Of a DNA stretch of 64,000 nucleotides, positions 27,324-35,617 are shown piece after piece. Source of the DNA: Deltaproteobacteria bacterium (GTDB lineage: Bacteria; Myxococcota_A; UBA9160; UBA4427); assembly GCA_029261835.1 (NCBI GenBank), contig JAJDAO010000073.1, forward strand, positions 124,001-188,000, in the 5' to 3' direction. The position numbers and the translations under genes were made by a program. Position 1 is the stretch's first letter; every line of letters begins with the position of its first letter. The notes beneath the pieces were generated by a model. It ran no database searches, had not been told where the DNA came from, and saw only the letters and a program-made list of their open reading frames with translations.

Positions 27324-27420
27324 AGGAGTCGAGCCGAAATATTGAAAATGGAATTCATTTACGTTAAACCCTTCGGAGTGGAATCGCATGGATTCTTCCC
27401 AACCGACGAAGGGGTCTGTC

Positions 27421-28785
27421 ATGAGCAGCAGAAGAAGAAGAGGCGGGTGCACGGTGCTGATGGTTGCGCTGGCTGCCACGGCCGGGTTGGCTTGGCCGGC
27501 TGTGGCCGAGGAGACCGAGGAGAGTGGATCGGGTGAGGAGCGGCTCGAGCAGGTCGAGTCTCAGATCGGGATCCTCGCGGAGGAGATGAGCCGGTTTCTG
27601 ATCAGTGCTGCCGTGCCGGAGGAGAAGGATCTCGTCTCTGTCCACGGCCTCGGTCCGGCGGCGTCCAAGGTCTATCTTCGCGATGCAGGTCTCTCCATCG
27701 GCGGATACGGAGAGCTGCGACTGCGAACATACGTCAGCCAGGAGAATGACGGCCAGGGCGGGGCCCGGTCACCAGACAACGTGTTCGACGCCCTCAGGGC
27801 CGTTCTCTACGTCGGCTACAAGTTCAACGATCGAATGCTCGTGAATTCCGAGTTCGAGTTCGAGCACGCGGGAACCGGCGGTGGCGGCTCGGTTTCGACC
27901 GAATTCCTGACTCTCGACTACTTCATCACGAATTCCTTGGGGCTGCGAGCGGGTCTCGTGCTGATGCCTATGGGCCTCGTGAACGAGATGCACGAGCCCA
28001 CTTTCTTCTTCGGAGCGGAGCGTCCAGAGGTGGAGCGACAGATCATACCGAGCACCTGGCGGGAAAACGGTGCCGGGGTATTCGGTGACATCGGCGATCG
28101 CATTCACTTTCGGGTCTATGCCGTGAACGGGTTCAAGGCCTCGGGCTTCTCGGTTGCGGGACTGCGCGGCGGTCGCCAGAAGGGGAGCCGCGCCATTGCC
28201 AACCAGTGGGCCGTGGTCGCGAGGCTCGATGCCGATCCGATCGACAGCTTGACCCTCGGCGGCTCGGTTTACGTTGGCCCCTCAGGACAGCACGAAACTG
28301 TCGTGCGCAAGGTGGCGACCGTCGACACTTCCTTCCGCGTTCCAGATGTCCTGACCACGCTGTACGAGGTACACGCTCGCTATCGGAAGTGCGGTCTGAC
28401 GCTGAGCGGACTCTTTACGCAGGCGTTCATCGATGACGCGGCATCGCTCAATAGCGCTTTGGGAAACGCGCCCATGGCGAGTGTGGCCAAGCAGATGTTG
28501 GGTGGCTATGCAGAGATCGCCTATGACCTTCTTCCCCTCTTCTCATCCGAAACCGCGATGTCGTTCGAGCCGTTCTTCCGCTACGAGCGTCTTGATACGC
28601 AGCACGTGATGCCGCAAGGCGCGCTGCGAAACACGAAATACACCCGGGACATCTACACGGTGGGCGCCAGCTTCAAGCCGATTCCGCGAGTGGTGGTCAA
28701 GCTCGACTATCGCAACATCCGCCCCGAGTCGGACGCCGACGACGTAGCCGATCAGGTCCAGGTTGGCGTGGGCTATGTCTTCTAG
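27421..28785 (+). CDS. Outer-membrane porin-like beta-barrel protein
   Basis: Protein of 454 aa from ATG 27421 (AAGGGG upstream); an ATG at 27388 would add 11 residues. A signal peptide (about 1-29, basic start MSSRRRRGG, cleavage after AVA) is followed by a short helix (EERLEQVESQIGILAEEM) and then alternating beta-strand pattern to a C-terminal strand ending in aromatic Phe (VQVGVGYVF), the mark of BAM-assembled barrels. It resembles phosphate-selective-porin-type proteins. It overlaps the FMN-binding protein gene by 11 bases, so it is the first gene of a three-gene operon. Confidence 0.75.
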   Translation: MSSRRRRGGCTVLMVALAATAGLAWPAVAEETEESGSGEERLEQVESQIGILAEEMSRFLISAAVPEEKDLVSVHGLGPAASKVYLRDAGLSIGGYGELRLRTYVSQENDGQGGARSPDNVFDALRAVLYVGYKFNDRMLVNSEFEFEHAGTGGGGSVSTEFLTLDYFITNSLGLRAGLVLMPMGLVNEMHEPTFFFGAERPEVERQIIPSTWRENGAGVFGDIGDRIHFRVYAVNGFKASGFSVAGLRGGRQKGSRAIANQWAVVARLDADPIDSLTLGGSVYVGPSGQHETVVRKVATVDTSFRVPDVLTTLYEVHARYRKCGLTLSGLFTQAFIDDAASLNSALGNAPMASVAKQMLGGYAEIAYDLLPLFSSETAMSFEPFFRYERLDTQHVMPQGALRNTKYTRDIYTVGASFKPIPRVVVKLDYRNIRPESDADDVADQVQVGVGYVF

Positions 28786-29329
28786 CCTTCCCACCCTCGC
28801 GGCGGTTGTCTTCTTCTTCGCGTGGCATCCGGGGGTTGCCCACGCAAAGGTCTTCTACGCCCAGGGAGAAGCTCTCGAGCTCGCCTTTCCCGCTGCCGTG
28901 CGATTCGAACGAAAGACATACATCCTGCGCCCCGGCCAGGTCCGTGATATTGAGCGCGCCTCACGTTCGCGGCTCGAGACGAACCTCGTCACTCTCCATA
29001 CAGCGTGGGCCGATCGTGAGATCCTGGGCTATATCCACATCGACGTGCACACGGTGAGGAGCAAGCCCGAGGGACTCATGGTCGTGCTGGACCCGACTCG
29101 TGTCGTGAGCAGCGTGAGGGTGCTGGCTTTCTACGAGCCGCTCGACTATCTCCCATCGAGGCGCTGGTACGCGAAGTTCATGGGCAAGAGCGGTCGAGAC
29201 ATGCTGCGCGTGGGTCACGATGTCGATGCTGTGTCGGGCGCGACGCTCACTGTCCGATCGGCTGCAGCAAGCGTCAGACGCGCGCTGGCCTACTTCGACG
29301 TGCTGCTGTCTGAACAGTCGGAGGAGTGA
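28775..29329 (+). CDS. Periplasmic FMN-binding domain protein
   Basis: Protein of 184 aa from ATG 28775. Signal peptide 1-24 (ending GVAHA). The C-terminal half is an FMN-binding domain (PF04205) with the flavinylation motif DAVSGATLT near 151-159; Thr157 would carry FMN through a phosphoester bond made by ApbE. An apbE gene lies 1.7 kb away on the opposite strand. No membrane helix besides the signal is seen, so the mature protein is likely periplasmic and could pass electrons between the membrane partner and another periplasmic or outer-membrane component. Confidence 0.82.
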   Translation: MSSSLPTLAAVVFFFAWHPGVAHAKVFYAQGEALELAFPAAVRFERKTYILRPGQVRDIERASRSRLETNLVTLHTAWADREILGYIHIDVHTVRSKPEGLMVVLDPTRVVSSVRVLAFYEPLDYLPSRRWYAKFMGKSGRDMLRVGHDVDAVSGATLTVRSAAASVRRALAYFDVLLSEQSEE

Positions 29330-29337
29330 TCGAGGCC

Positions 29338-29841
29338 ATGCGTTTCGTCGTTACGGGTGAGTGGCGCCGGAACCGCCTGCTCAAGACCATCGTCGTGCTC
29401 TACTGCCTGTATGTGGGTCTCTTGTGGATCACGAGCGCGCTGCTCTACTTCGACGATATGTCGCTCGCTCCAGCCTCGGTGGCCGCGCACTACCTAGGCG
29501 ATGAAGAGGTCTATCGATCCGCGAAGACCTACAGGGGCTTGCTGGAGGTGTCGCACTTTCATCTCTTCGCGGTCGGCATGCTGCTGCTCGTTCTCACCCA
29601 CCTGACGCTGTTCATTCCGGTTGGGCCGCGCGTCAAAGCGTGGCTGATCGCCGTTCCGTTCCTTTCGGGCTTGGTCTGTGAGGGGGCTGGCTGGTTGGTA
29701 CGCTTCGTGGGCCCGCAGCTCGCCATCGTGAAGGTGTTGGGATTCCTGGCGCTGCAAGGCAGTCTGGCCGCGCTGGTCGTGGTTTCGCTCTGGTCGGTTT
29801 TTGCTCGAGACCAGGGCGCGAACTACGCCGAGGGGGGCTGA
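29338..29841 (+). CDS. Four-helix membrane protein with His pairs, possible cytochrome b
   Basis: Protein of 167 aa from ATG 29338 (GGAGGA 12 bases upstream); a GTG at 29326 overlapping the previous stop is an alternative. Four membrane helices are seen. Helix 2 starts EVSHFHLFAVGMLLLVLTHL, giving His residues on both ends, which could ligate heme b, but no family signature proves it. Its position after the FMN-binding protein suggests that it feeds or drains that protein. Its last 19 bases overlap nqrM tail to tail. Confidence 0.6.
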   Translation: MRFVVTGEWRRNRLLKTIVVLYCLYVGLLWITSALLYFDDMSLAPASVAAHYLGDEEVYRSAKTYRGLLEVSHFHLFAVGMLLLVLTHLTLFIPVGPRVKAWLIAVPFLSGLVCEGAGWLVRFVGPQLAIVKVLGFLALQGSLAALVVVSLWSVFARDQGANYAEGG

Positions 29842-30011
29842 TCGAGTTCCCCTGCGTCCGCGCAGGCGCGCCGGGTCTCCTCGTCGCAGGCGCAATCCTC
29901 GCCAGTTCCACCGCAGGAGCCGCGCAGGCGCTTGTTCGAGAAGATCACCCCAATCGCCATGGCGGCCATGACGGCGGCAAAGAGAGCGATGGTGGTGAGG
30001 ATGGTCTGCAT
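29823..30011 (-). CDS. nqrM: NqrM, Na+-NQR maturation factor
   Basis: Small protein of 62 aa: one membrane helix (about 5-24) and a Cys-rich tail GSCGGTGEDCAC with Cys33, Cys40, Cys42 and Cys50. This is the NqrM (DUF539) pattern; in Vibrio NqrM is needed to place the iron centre between NqrD and NqrE. It is the last gene of the nqr operon, 22 bases after apbE, as in many bacteria. Confidence 0.88.
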   Translation of the reverse strand: MQTILTTIALFAAVMAAMAIGVIFSNKRLRGSCGGTGEDCACDEETRRACADAGELDQPPSA

Positions 30012-30033
30012 TCTCGATCTCTGATGGTTCGGG

Positions 30034-31125
30034 CTAGCGCGTTTCGCCAGGCGTCTTCGAGGCTTCGAGTAGCGGCTCGAAAGCCGGAGTCGCCTTGCTC
30101 ACGAAGCCTCCCGAAGACTCCCGGACGATGAAGTAGGCCGCGAGATCCTCCCTGACAGCGAGAGCATAGCCCTCTTCCGGGCCGAGGACTTCGAGCGCTG
30201 TGGCCAGTGCGTCGGCGTACATGGCGCTCTCGTGCACGACCGTCACGGAAGCCAGGCGATGTTGTACCGGCCGTCCGGTCCGGGGATCAATGGTGTGGGA
30301 AACTCGCTTGCCGTCGTCGTCTTCGTAGTAGTTCCGATAATCGCCCGAGGTCGCCATCGCACGATCGGCCAGAGAGATGACCTCGTGAATTGCGCGCAGC
30401 TCGCTACTTGGCCGCTCGATGGCCACGCGCCACAGAGTCCCATCCAGCTTCTGCCCCGCAGCCCGCAGCTCGCCGCCGACCTCGACGAGATAGTTGTGGC
30501 AGTTGCGTTCCTCCAGCACTTCCGCCGCTTGATCCACGCCGTAGCCCTTGGCGATTGCCGACAGATCCAGCGCGCTGTCGGGATGGTTCTTGCGAACGGT
30601 GCGCCCGTTTGCGTCGATCACGAGCTCGCGATAACCCACTCGGGCGCGAAGCTCGCGTAGCGCCTCTGACTCTGGTGGTCGAGCTGGCTGGCTCACGCCG
30701 AAGCCCCACGCCTCGACGAGCGGACCGACCGTGACATCAAAGGCGCCGCCAGAGCGCTCGCTTACCTGCTCGGACGCCAGCAGGACGGCGAGTGTCTGGT
30801 GTGAGATGACGAAGGGCTCGATCGATTGCGCTGCGTTGAACCGCGAGATCTCCGACGTGGCGTCATAGGTCGACATCAGACCGTTCACCATGTCGAGCCG
30901 ATCTGCGATCGCGGTCGCCAGCTCGTGCTGCTCCCGCCGGCCGAGATGGGCGCTCGCCACCTTCACCTCATAGGTGGTTCCCATCGTGCGGCCACCGAAA
31001 GCCGAGTAGAGGTCGGGCGGCCGAGTGAACCAGAGACGATAGGCCGAGAAGCCGGCCAACGCCGCGATGAGGAGGATCAGGGTGACCTTCGAACGCTGAT
31101 CGAGTCCGCGGTTGGCGCGCGTCAT
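30034..31125 (-). CDS. apbE: ApbE, FAD:protein FMN transferase
   Basis: Protein of 363 aa with an N-terminal membrane anchor (about 14-31). Family motifs are GGRTMGTTYEVKV (44-56), GGAFDVTVGPLVEAWGFG, LDLSAIAKGYGVD (the Mg/FAD-binding block) and SHTIDPRTGRPV. It transfers FMN from FAD to Thr residues of NqrB and NqrC, and probably to the FMN-binding protein at 28775. It lies in the nqr operon, 27 bases after nqrF. Confidence 0.92.
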   Translation of the reverse strand: MTRANRGLDQRSKVTLILLIAALAGFSAYRLWFTRPPDLYSAFGGRTMGTTYEVKVASAHLGRREQHELATAIADRLDMVNGLMSTYDATSEISRFNAAQSIEPFVISHQTLAVLLASEQVSERSGGAFDVTVGPLVEAWGFGVSQPARPPESEALRELRARVGYRELVIDANGRTVRKNHPDSALDLSAIAKGYGVDQAAEVLEERNCHNYLVEVGGELRAAGQKLDGTLWRVAIERPSSELRAIHEVISLADRAMATSGDYRNYYEDDDGKRVSHTIDPRTGRPVQHRLASVTVVHESAMYADALATALEVLGPEEGYALAVREDLAAYFIVRESSGGFVSKATPAFEPLLEASKTPGETR

Positions 31126-31152
31126 CGACGGTCCCGCACGCCGTGCTGCCGA

Positions 31153-32379
31153 TCAGCCTCCGAAGTCATCGAACATGACGTTCTCGCGCTCGACTCCGAG
31201 ATCGATCAGCATCTTCACAACGGCGTCATTCATCATCGGTGGACCGCAAATGTAGTACTCGCAGTCCTCCGGCGCGGGGTGATCCTTCAGGTAGTTGTCG
31301 TAGAGCACCTGGTGGATGAAGCCAGTGAGCCCCGTCCAGTTGTCTTCGGGCAGCGGCTCCGACAGTGCCAGATGCCACTGGAAGTTCTCGTTCTCCGCTG
31401 CGATGGAGTCGAAATCCTCCATGTAGAACGCCTCGCAGAGGCTGCGGGCCCCGTACCAGTAGGTGGCCTTGCGCTTCGTGTGGAGGCGCCGGAACTGATC
31501 GAAGATGTGCGATCGCATCGGGGCCATACCGGCGCCACCACCGATGAAGACCATCTCGTTGTCGGTCTCACGGGCGAAGAACTCACCGTATGGGCCTGAG
31601 ATCGTCACCTCATCGCCAGGCTGGAGACTGAAGATGTAGGACGACATCTTGCCGGGGGGGACATCGGGCATGCGCGGGGGAGGCGACGCGATGCGCACGT
31701 TGAGCATGATGATGCCCACCTCTTCCGGATAGCTGGCCATCGAGTAGGCCCGGGTCAGGGGCTCGTCGACCTTCGACACGAAGCGCCACTGGTCGAACTT
31801 GTCCCAGTCGCCGCGGTACTCCTCACCGATCACGTAGTCCTTGTAGAGCACCTCATGCGGGGGACACTCGATCTGGATGTAGCCGCCGGCCCGGAACGGC
31901 ACCGACTCACCCTCGGGCAGCTCGAGCACGAGCTCCTTGATGAACGTGGCGACGTTGTCGTTCGAGCGAACCCGGCACTGCCACTTTCGGACGCTGAAGA
32001 TCTCCGCGGGGATCTCGATCTTCATATCCTCTTTGACCTTGACCTGGCAGGCCAGCCGCTCGCCCGCACGCGCCTCGCGTCGGCTGATGTGCGTCGCCTC
32101 GGTGGGGAGCAGTGAGCCGCCTCCGTCGTGGACCTTGACGCGACAAACACCGCAGGTCCCCTGGCCTCCGCATGCCGACGGAACGAAGATGCTGTTCGCC
32201 GCAAGCGTGTTGAGCAGAGTGCTGCCCGCCTGAGTAGTCAGTGAGTTGTCGGGGTCTTCATTGATCTCGATCGTGACGTCACCCGTCGCGACGAGCTTTG
32301 CTCGCGCCACCATCAGGATCACCACCAGGGCGACGATGACGACTACAAAACCGATAATTCCATAGATGACGGTTAGCAT
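31153..32379 (-). CDS. nqrF: NqrF, NADH-oxidising subunit of Na+-NQR
   Basis: Protein of 408 aa from ATG 32379 (AGGAG 12 bases upstream); a TTG at 32391 would start directly on the AGGAG. Residues 1-24 form the membrane anchor. The [2Fe-2S] ferredoxin domain has Cys70, Cys76, Cys79 and Cys111. The FAD domain has RAYSMASYPEE, and the NADH domain has FIGGGAGMAPMRSHIFDQ and YICGPPMMNDAV. The C-terminal FDDFGG is typical. It takes electrons from NADH and passes them to the NqrD/E iron centre. Confidence 0.95.
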   Translation of the reverse strand: MLTVIYGIIGFVVVIVALVVILMVARAKLVATGDVTIEINEDPDNSLTTQAGSTLLNTLAANSIFVPSACGGQGTCGVCRVKVHDGGGSLLPTEATHISRREARAGERLACQVKVKEDMKIEIPAEIFSVRKWQCRVRSNDNVATFIKELVLELPEGESVPFRAGGYIQIECPPHEVLYKDYVIGEEYRGDWDKFDQWRFVSKVDEPLTRAYSMASYPEEVGIIMLNVRIASPPPRMPDVPPGKMSSYIFSLQPGDEVTISGPYGEFFARETDNEMVFIGGGAGMAPMRSHIFDQFRRLHTKRKATYWYGARSLCEAFYMEDFDSIAAENENFQWHLALSEPLPEDNWTGLTGFIHQVLYDNYLKDHPAPEDCEYYICGPPMMNDAVVKMLIDLGVERENVMFDDFGG

Positions 32380-32394
32380 GAGTGGAGCCAACTC

Positions 32395-33006
32395 CTAGAG
32401 CTGAATGCCCGAGAAGGCCATGAAGCCAACCGACATCAAGCCCACCACGATGAACGCGATGCCCAGGCCGCGAAGCGGCTCGGGTACGTTGCTATAGCGG
32501 AGCTTTTCTCGAATGGCCGCCATGGCGACAATGGCGATGGCCCAGCCGATACCCGAGCCCAAGCCGAAGACAGTCGCCTCGCCGAAGGTGTAGTCCCGCT
32601 TCACCATGAAGAGCGCTGCACCCAGGATGGCGCAGTTCACCGCGATCAGCGGCAGGAAGACACCGAGAGAGTTGTAGAGCTCCGGAGAGAAGCGGTCGAT
32701 GGCCATCTCCACCACTTGAACCGCGGCGGCAATGGTGCCGATCAGCACGAGGAAGGTCATGAAGCCCAGGTTGACGTTACCGAGCCCCAGCCAGGAGAGC
32801 GCTCCTTCCTTGAGCAGCGCCTCATTCAGGAGCTGATTCAGGGCGCAGGTGACGGCCAGTACGAAGATGACTGCGGTGCCGAGGCCGATAGCCGTTTCCA
32901 CCTTCTTCGAGACGGCTAGGAAGGAGCACATCCCGAGGAAGAAGGCCAGGGCCATGTTCTCAACGAAGACCGCCTTCGTGGCCAGGCTCAAGTAGTGCTC
33001 CAACAT
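32395..33006 (-). CDS. nqrE: NqrE subunit of Na+-NQR
   Basis: Protein of 203 aa with six membrane helices, starting MLEHYLSLATKAVFVENMAL at 33006, the standard NqrE start; a longer version would only run further back into nqrD. NqrE and NqrD are homologous inverted subunits that hold an iron centre between conserved Cys residues (here FLGMCSF and VNCAILG). The gene overlaps the end of nqrD by 47 bases. Confidence 0.94.
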   Translation of the reverse strand: MLEHYLSLATKAVFVENMALAFFLGMCSFLAVSKKVETAIGLGTAVIFVLAVTCALNQLLNEALLKEGALSWLGLGNVNLGFMTFLVLIGTIAAAVQVVEMAIDRFSPELYNSLGVFLPLIAVNCAILGAALFMVKRDYTFGEATVFGLGSGIGWAIAIVAMAAIREKLRYSNVPEPLRGLGIAFIVVGLMSVGFMAFSGIQL

Positions 33007-33631
33007 GGAAGTCTTCCTCCACTTGCTCGGGTTTGAAGCTGCGAACGACCCAGATGAAGACGCCAATCAGGAAGAAGGCGGCTGGGGCGAGCAGCATCAG
33101 GCCGTTGGGTACGTACCACCCTCCTTCGGTGACCAGCGGGAGTATCGTCATCCCAAACAACCTGCCGCTGCCGAAGAGCTCTCGCACGAAGGCAACCGCC
33201 ATCAGGATGATCGCATAGCCGACGCCGTTTCCGACGCCATCGACGAACGAGAGCATCGGGCCGTTCTGCATCGCGTAGGCCTCCGCCCGCCCCATTACGA
33301 TGCAATTGGTGATGATGAGGCCGACGAAGACAGAGAGCTGCTTGCTGATATCGAAGACGAACGCCTTGAGGACCTGATCTGTCACGATTACCAGCGAAGC
33401 AATGATGGTGAGCTGCACGATGATACGAATACTCGAAGGGATGTGGTTTCGGATCACGCTCACTGCCACATTGGACAGCACCGTTACCGCGATGACAGCC
33501 GCGCTCATCACCAGCGCTGTGGACATCTTCGTTGTCACCGCCAGGGCCGAGCAGATGCCGAGCACCTGCAGCGTGATTGGGTTGTTGTTGAATAGCGGGT
33601 CGAGCAGCGCTTCCCGTTCCTTCGAAGCCAT
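32960..33631 (-). CDS. nqrD: NqrD subunit of Na+-NQR
   Basis: Protein of 223 aa with six membrane helices. It begins with DPLFNNNPITLQVLGICSALA and has IITNCIVMGRAEAYAM, the two Cys-bearing segments that bind the intramembrane iron with NqrE. The start overlaps the nqrC stop. The C-terminal tail of about 15 residues is encoded in the overlap with nqrE and is longer than in many relatives. Confidence 0.94.
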   Translation of the reverse strand: MASKEREALLDPLFNNNPITLQVLGICSALAVTTKMSTALVMSAAVIAVTVLSNVAVSVIRNHIPSSIRIIVQLTIIASLVIVTDQVLKAFVFDISKQLSVFVGLIITNCIVMGRAEAYAMQNGPMLSFVDGVGNGVGYAIILMAVAFVRELFGSGRLFGMTILPLVTEGGWYVPNGLMLLAPAAFFLIGVFIWVVRSFKPEQVEEDFHVGALLEPGHEGGLR

Positions 33632-34410
33632 CAGATTCCCTTCTCCGCGCGGTACCGCTTCAGGTAGGGCCCGAAGCCGTTCTCGCCGAGCCAGAACCGT
33701 ACGAGGTGGGTGACGCCGCGGCTGGTTATGGTGGCGCCCGCCAACCCGTCAACCTGATGCGGATCCACATCGGACGGCCCCGCCGTGCCCTTCTTGACGG
33801 CGATCGCCGGCTCGTCGAGCTGATTGAAGGCCTTGCGCCCGATCCACTTCGCCTTCCATCGGGGATTGTCGACTTCGCCGCCGAGGCCGGCCGTCTCTCC
33901 GTGCTCATAGAAAGTGATGCCGCGAATGGTCCTGGCATCGGGCGAGAGGGCGATGTAGCCGTAGAGTACCGACCAGAGTCCCGTACCCTCGACGGGCAGG
34001 ATCATCGAATCGAACTCGCCCTGCTTGAAGACTTCGTAGATCAGCGCGTTGCTCGGCAGGCGCAGGATCTTGGCTGCGTTTCCGGGTGCCAGTGCGCTCG
34101 TCGCCGGATCCCTGCTCGCTCTGCGCTGGTCGAACGTGACCGCGTCGATGCTGTCATTCGGCTTGCCACTCGCGAGATCGATCACCTTGGCTCGGATCGA
34201 CTCGTTGAAGCGACTCGAGATCTCGTCCGCGCCGAGTGACTCGTCCAGGCGCATCAGACCCGCGACTCCCAGCACATTCTTCTGGCGGTCGATCAGGATG
34301 TTTCTGTCCTGCCGGTCCTTAAGCGCGACGGCGGAGAAGGCGACGAAGAAGCCGCATACCGCGCAAACCGCCGCCGCGAAGCCGATGGTGTAGGCGTTAC
34401 TATGCTGCAC
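33631..34410 (-). CDS. nqrC: NqrC, FMN-carrying subunit of Na+-NQR
   Basis: Protein of 259 aa with one N-terminal membrane helix (7-29) and a periplasmic FMN-binding domain. The flavinylation site reads DGLAGATITS, with Thr227 as probable FMN carrier; the first residue of the usual SGAT is Ala here. ETAGLGGEVDNPRWKAKWIG is the other family hallmark. It overlaps nqrB by 11 bases. It relays electrons between the NqrD/E iron centre and NqrB. Confidence 0.93.
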   Translation of the reverse strand: MQHSNAYTIGFAAAVCAVCGFFVAFSAVALKDRQDRNILIDRQKNVLGVAGLMRLDESLGADEISSRFNESIRAKVIDLASGKPNDSIDAVTFDQRRASRDPATSALAPGNAAKILRLPSNALIYEVFKQGEFDSMILPVEGTGLWSVLYGYIALSPDARTIRGITFYEHGETAGLGGEVDNPRWKAKWIGRKAFNQLDEPAIAVKKGTAGPSDVDPHQVDGLAGATITSRGVTHLVRFWLGENGFGPYLKRYRAEKGI

Positions 34411-35617
34411 TGCGCGCGAGCCTCCGCTTGATGTTGGCCTGCACGATGAAGTGGTCGATCAGTGGCGCGAACATGTTCATGAAGAGGATTGCCAGCATCA
34501 TGCCCTCCGGATAGGCGGGGTTCACGACGCGGACCAGCACGACCATGACTCCGATCATGAAGCCGTAGATCAACTTGCCGCGGGCCGTAAAGGTCGACGA
34601 GACCGGGTCGGTGGCCATGAAGACCGTGCCGAATGCCCAACCTCCCAGCACCACATGCCAGTACCAGGGCACTTCGAACATCGCGTTCGTTTCCGACCCG
34701 ATCAGGTTGAACACGAGTGACATCAGGATCGTGCCAATGAACAGGCCGCCCATGGTTCGCCACGAGCCGATACCCGTAGTGATCAGCACGAAAGCGCCCA
34801 GCAGGCAGGCGAAGGCCGATGTCTCTCCCATCGAGCCGGGGACCGAGCCCCAGAACGCTTTCCACCAGCTGGCCGCTTCGAGAGCACCATGGCTGACCGC
34901 CGCTTGGGAGAGCAGGGTGGCTCCGCTGACGGAGTCGACAGCGGTGAAGTCAGCGGCGACCCAGGCCGCGTCGCCACTCATGGCGGCGGGGTAGGCGAAG
35001 AAGAGGAAGGCCCGCGCCACCAGCGCCGGGTTGAGGAAGTTCATTCCGGTGCCGCCGAAGACCTCCTTGCCCATCACCAGACCGAACGCCGTGCCCAGCA
35101 TGACCATCCAGAGCGGGATCGTGGCCGGCAAGGTCAGCGGCAGCAGGGCGCCGGTCACCAGGAATCCCTCGTTCACCTCGTGCTTGCGGATGATCGCGAT
35201 TCCGGGCTCGACGATTCCTCCCGCGAACATGGCGGCGGCGTAGATGGGCAGGTAGTAGAGGGCGCCGAAGAGCAGGCAGAGGAGAGAGTTGTTGAAGTCG
35301 AAGGGCAGTCCGACCGCCGTCCAGAGCCAGGTCTGCCAGGTATCGAGAGGTGCCGCGCCCGAAGCGATGGCGAGTTGAGCCTGGTAGCCCGTGTTCCACA
35401 TGGCGGCGACCATGCAGGGCGCGACTGCGATCACGACGATGATCATCATGCGCTTCAGGTCGATGCCATCTCTCACGTGGGACGCCGTCTTCGTTACATC
35501 GCCCGGCGTGAAGAGACCCGTGTACTGAGCTTCGTAGAGGGGGTAGAAGCGCTCGAGCTTGCCACCCTTTTCGAAGTGCGGCCGGGCGTTCTCGTGGAGA
35601 TCACGCAGGAACTTCAT
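34400..35617 (-). CDS. nqrB: NqrB subunit of Na+-NQR
   Basis: Protein of 405 aa from ATG 35617, which shares a base with the nqrA stop (TGATG). About ten membrane helices. The covalent FMN site is SVSGATLLS with Thr234. NqrB also binds riboflavin and holds the Na+ channel; GKEVFGGTGMNFLNPALVAR is a typical conserved block. The length fits the family. Confidence 0.95.
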   Translation of the reverse strand: MKFLRDLHENARPHFEKGGKLERFYPLYEAQYTGLFTPGDVTKTASHVRDGIDLKRMMIIVVIAVAPCMVAAMWNTGYQAQLAIASGAAPLDTWQTWLWTAVGLPFDFNNSLLCLLFGALYYLPIYAAAMFAGGIVEPGIAIIRKHEVNEGFLVTGALLPLTLPATIPLWMVMLGTAFGLVMGKEVFGGTGMNFLNPALVARAFLFFAYPAAMSGDAAWVAADFTAVDSVSGATLLSQAAVSHGALEAASWWKAFWGSVPGSMGETSAFACLLGAFVLITTGIGSWRTMGGLFIGTILMSLVFNLIGSETNAMFEVPWYWHVVLGGWAFGTVFMATDPVSSTFTARGKLIYGFMIGVMVVLVRVVNPAYPEGMMLAILFMNMFAPLIDHFIVQANIKRRLARSAA

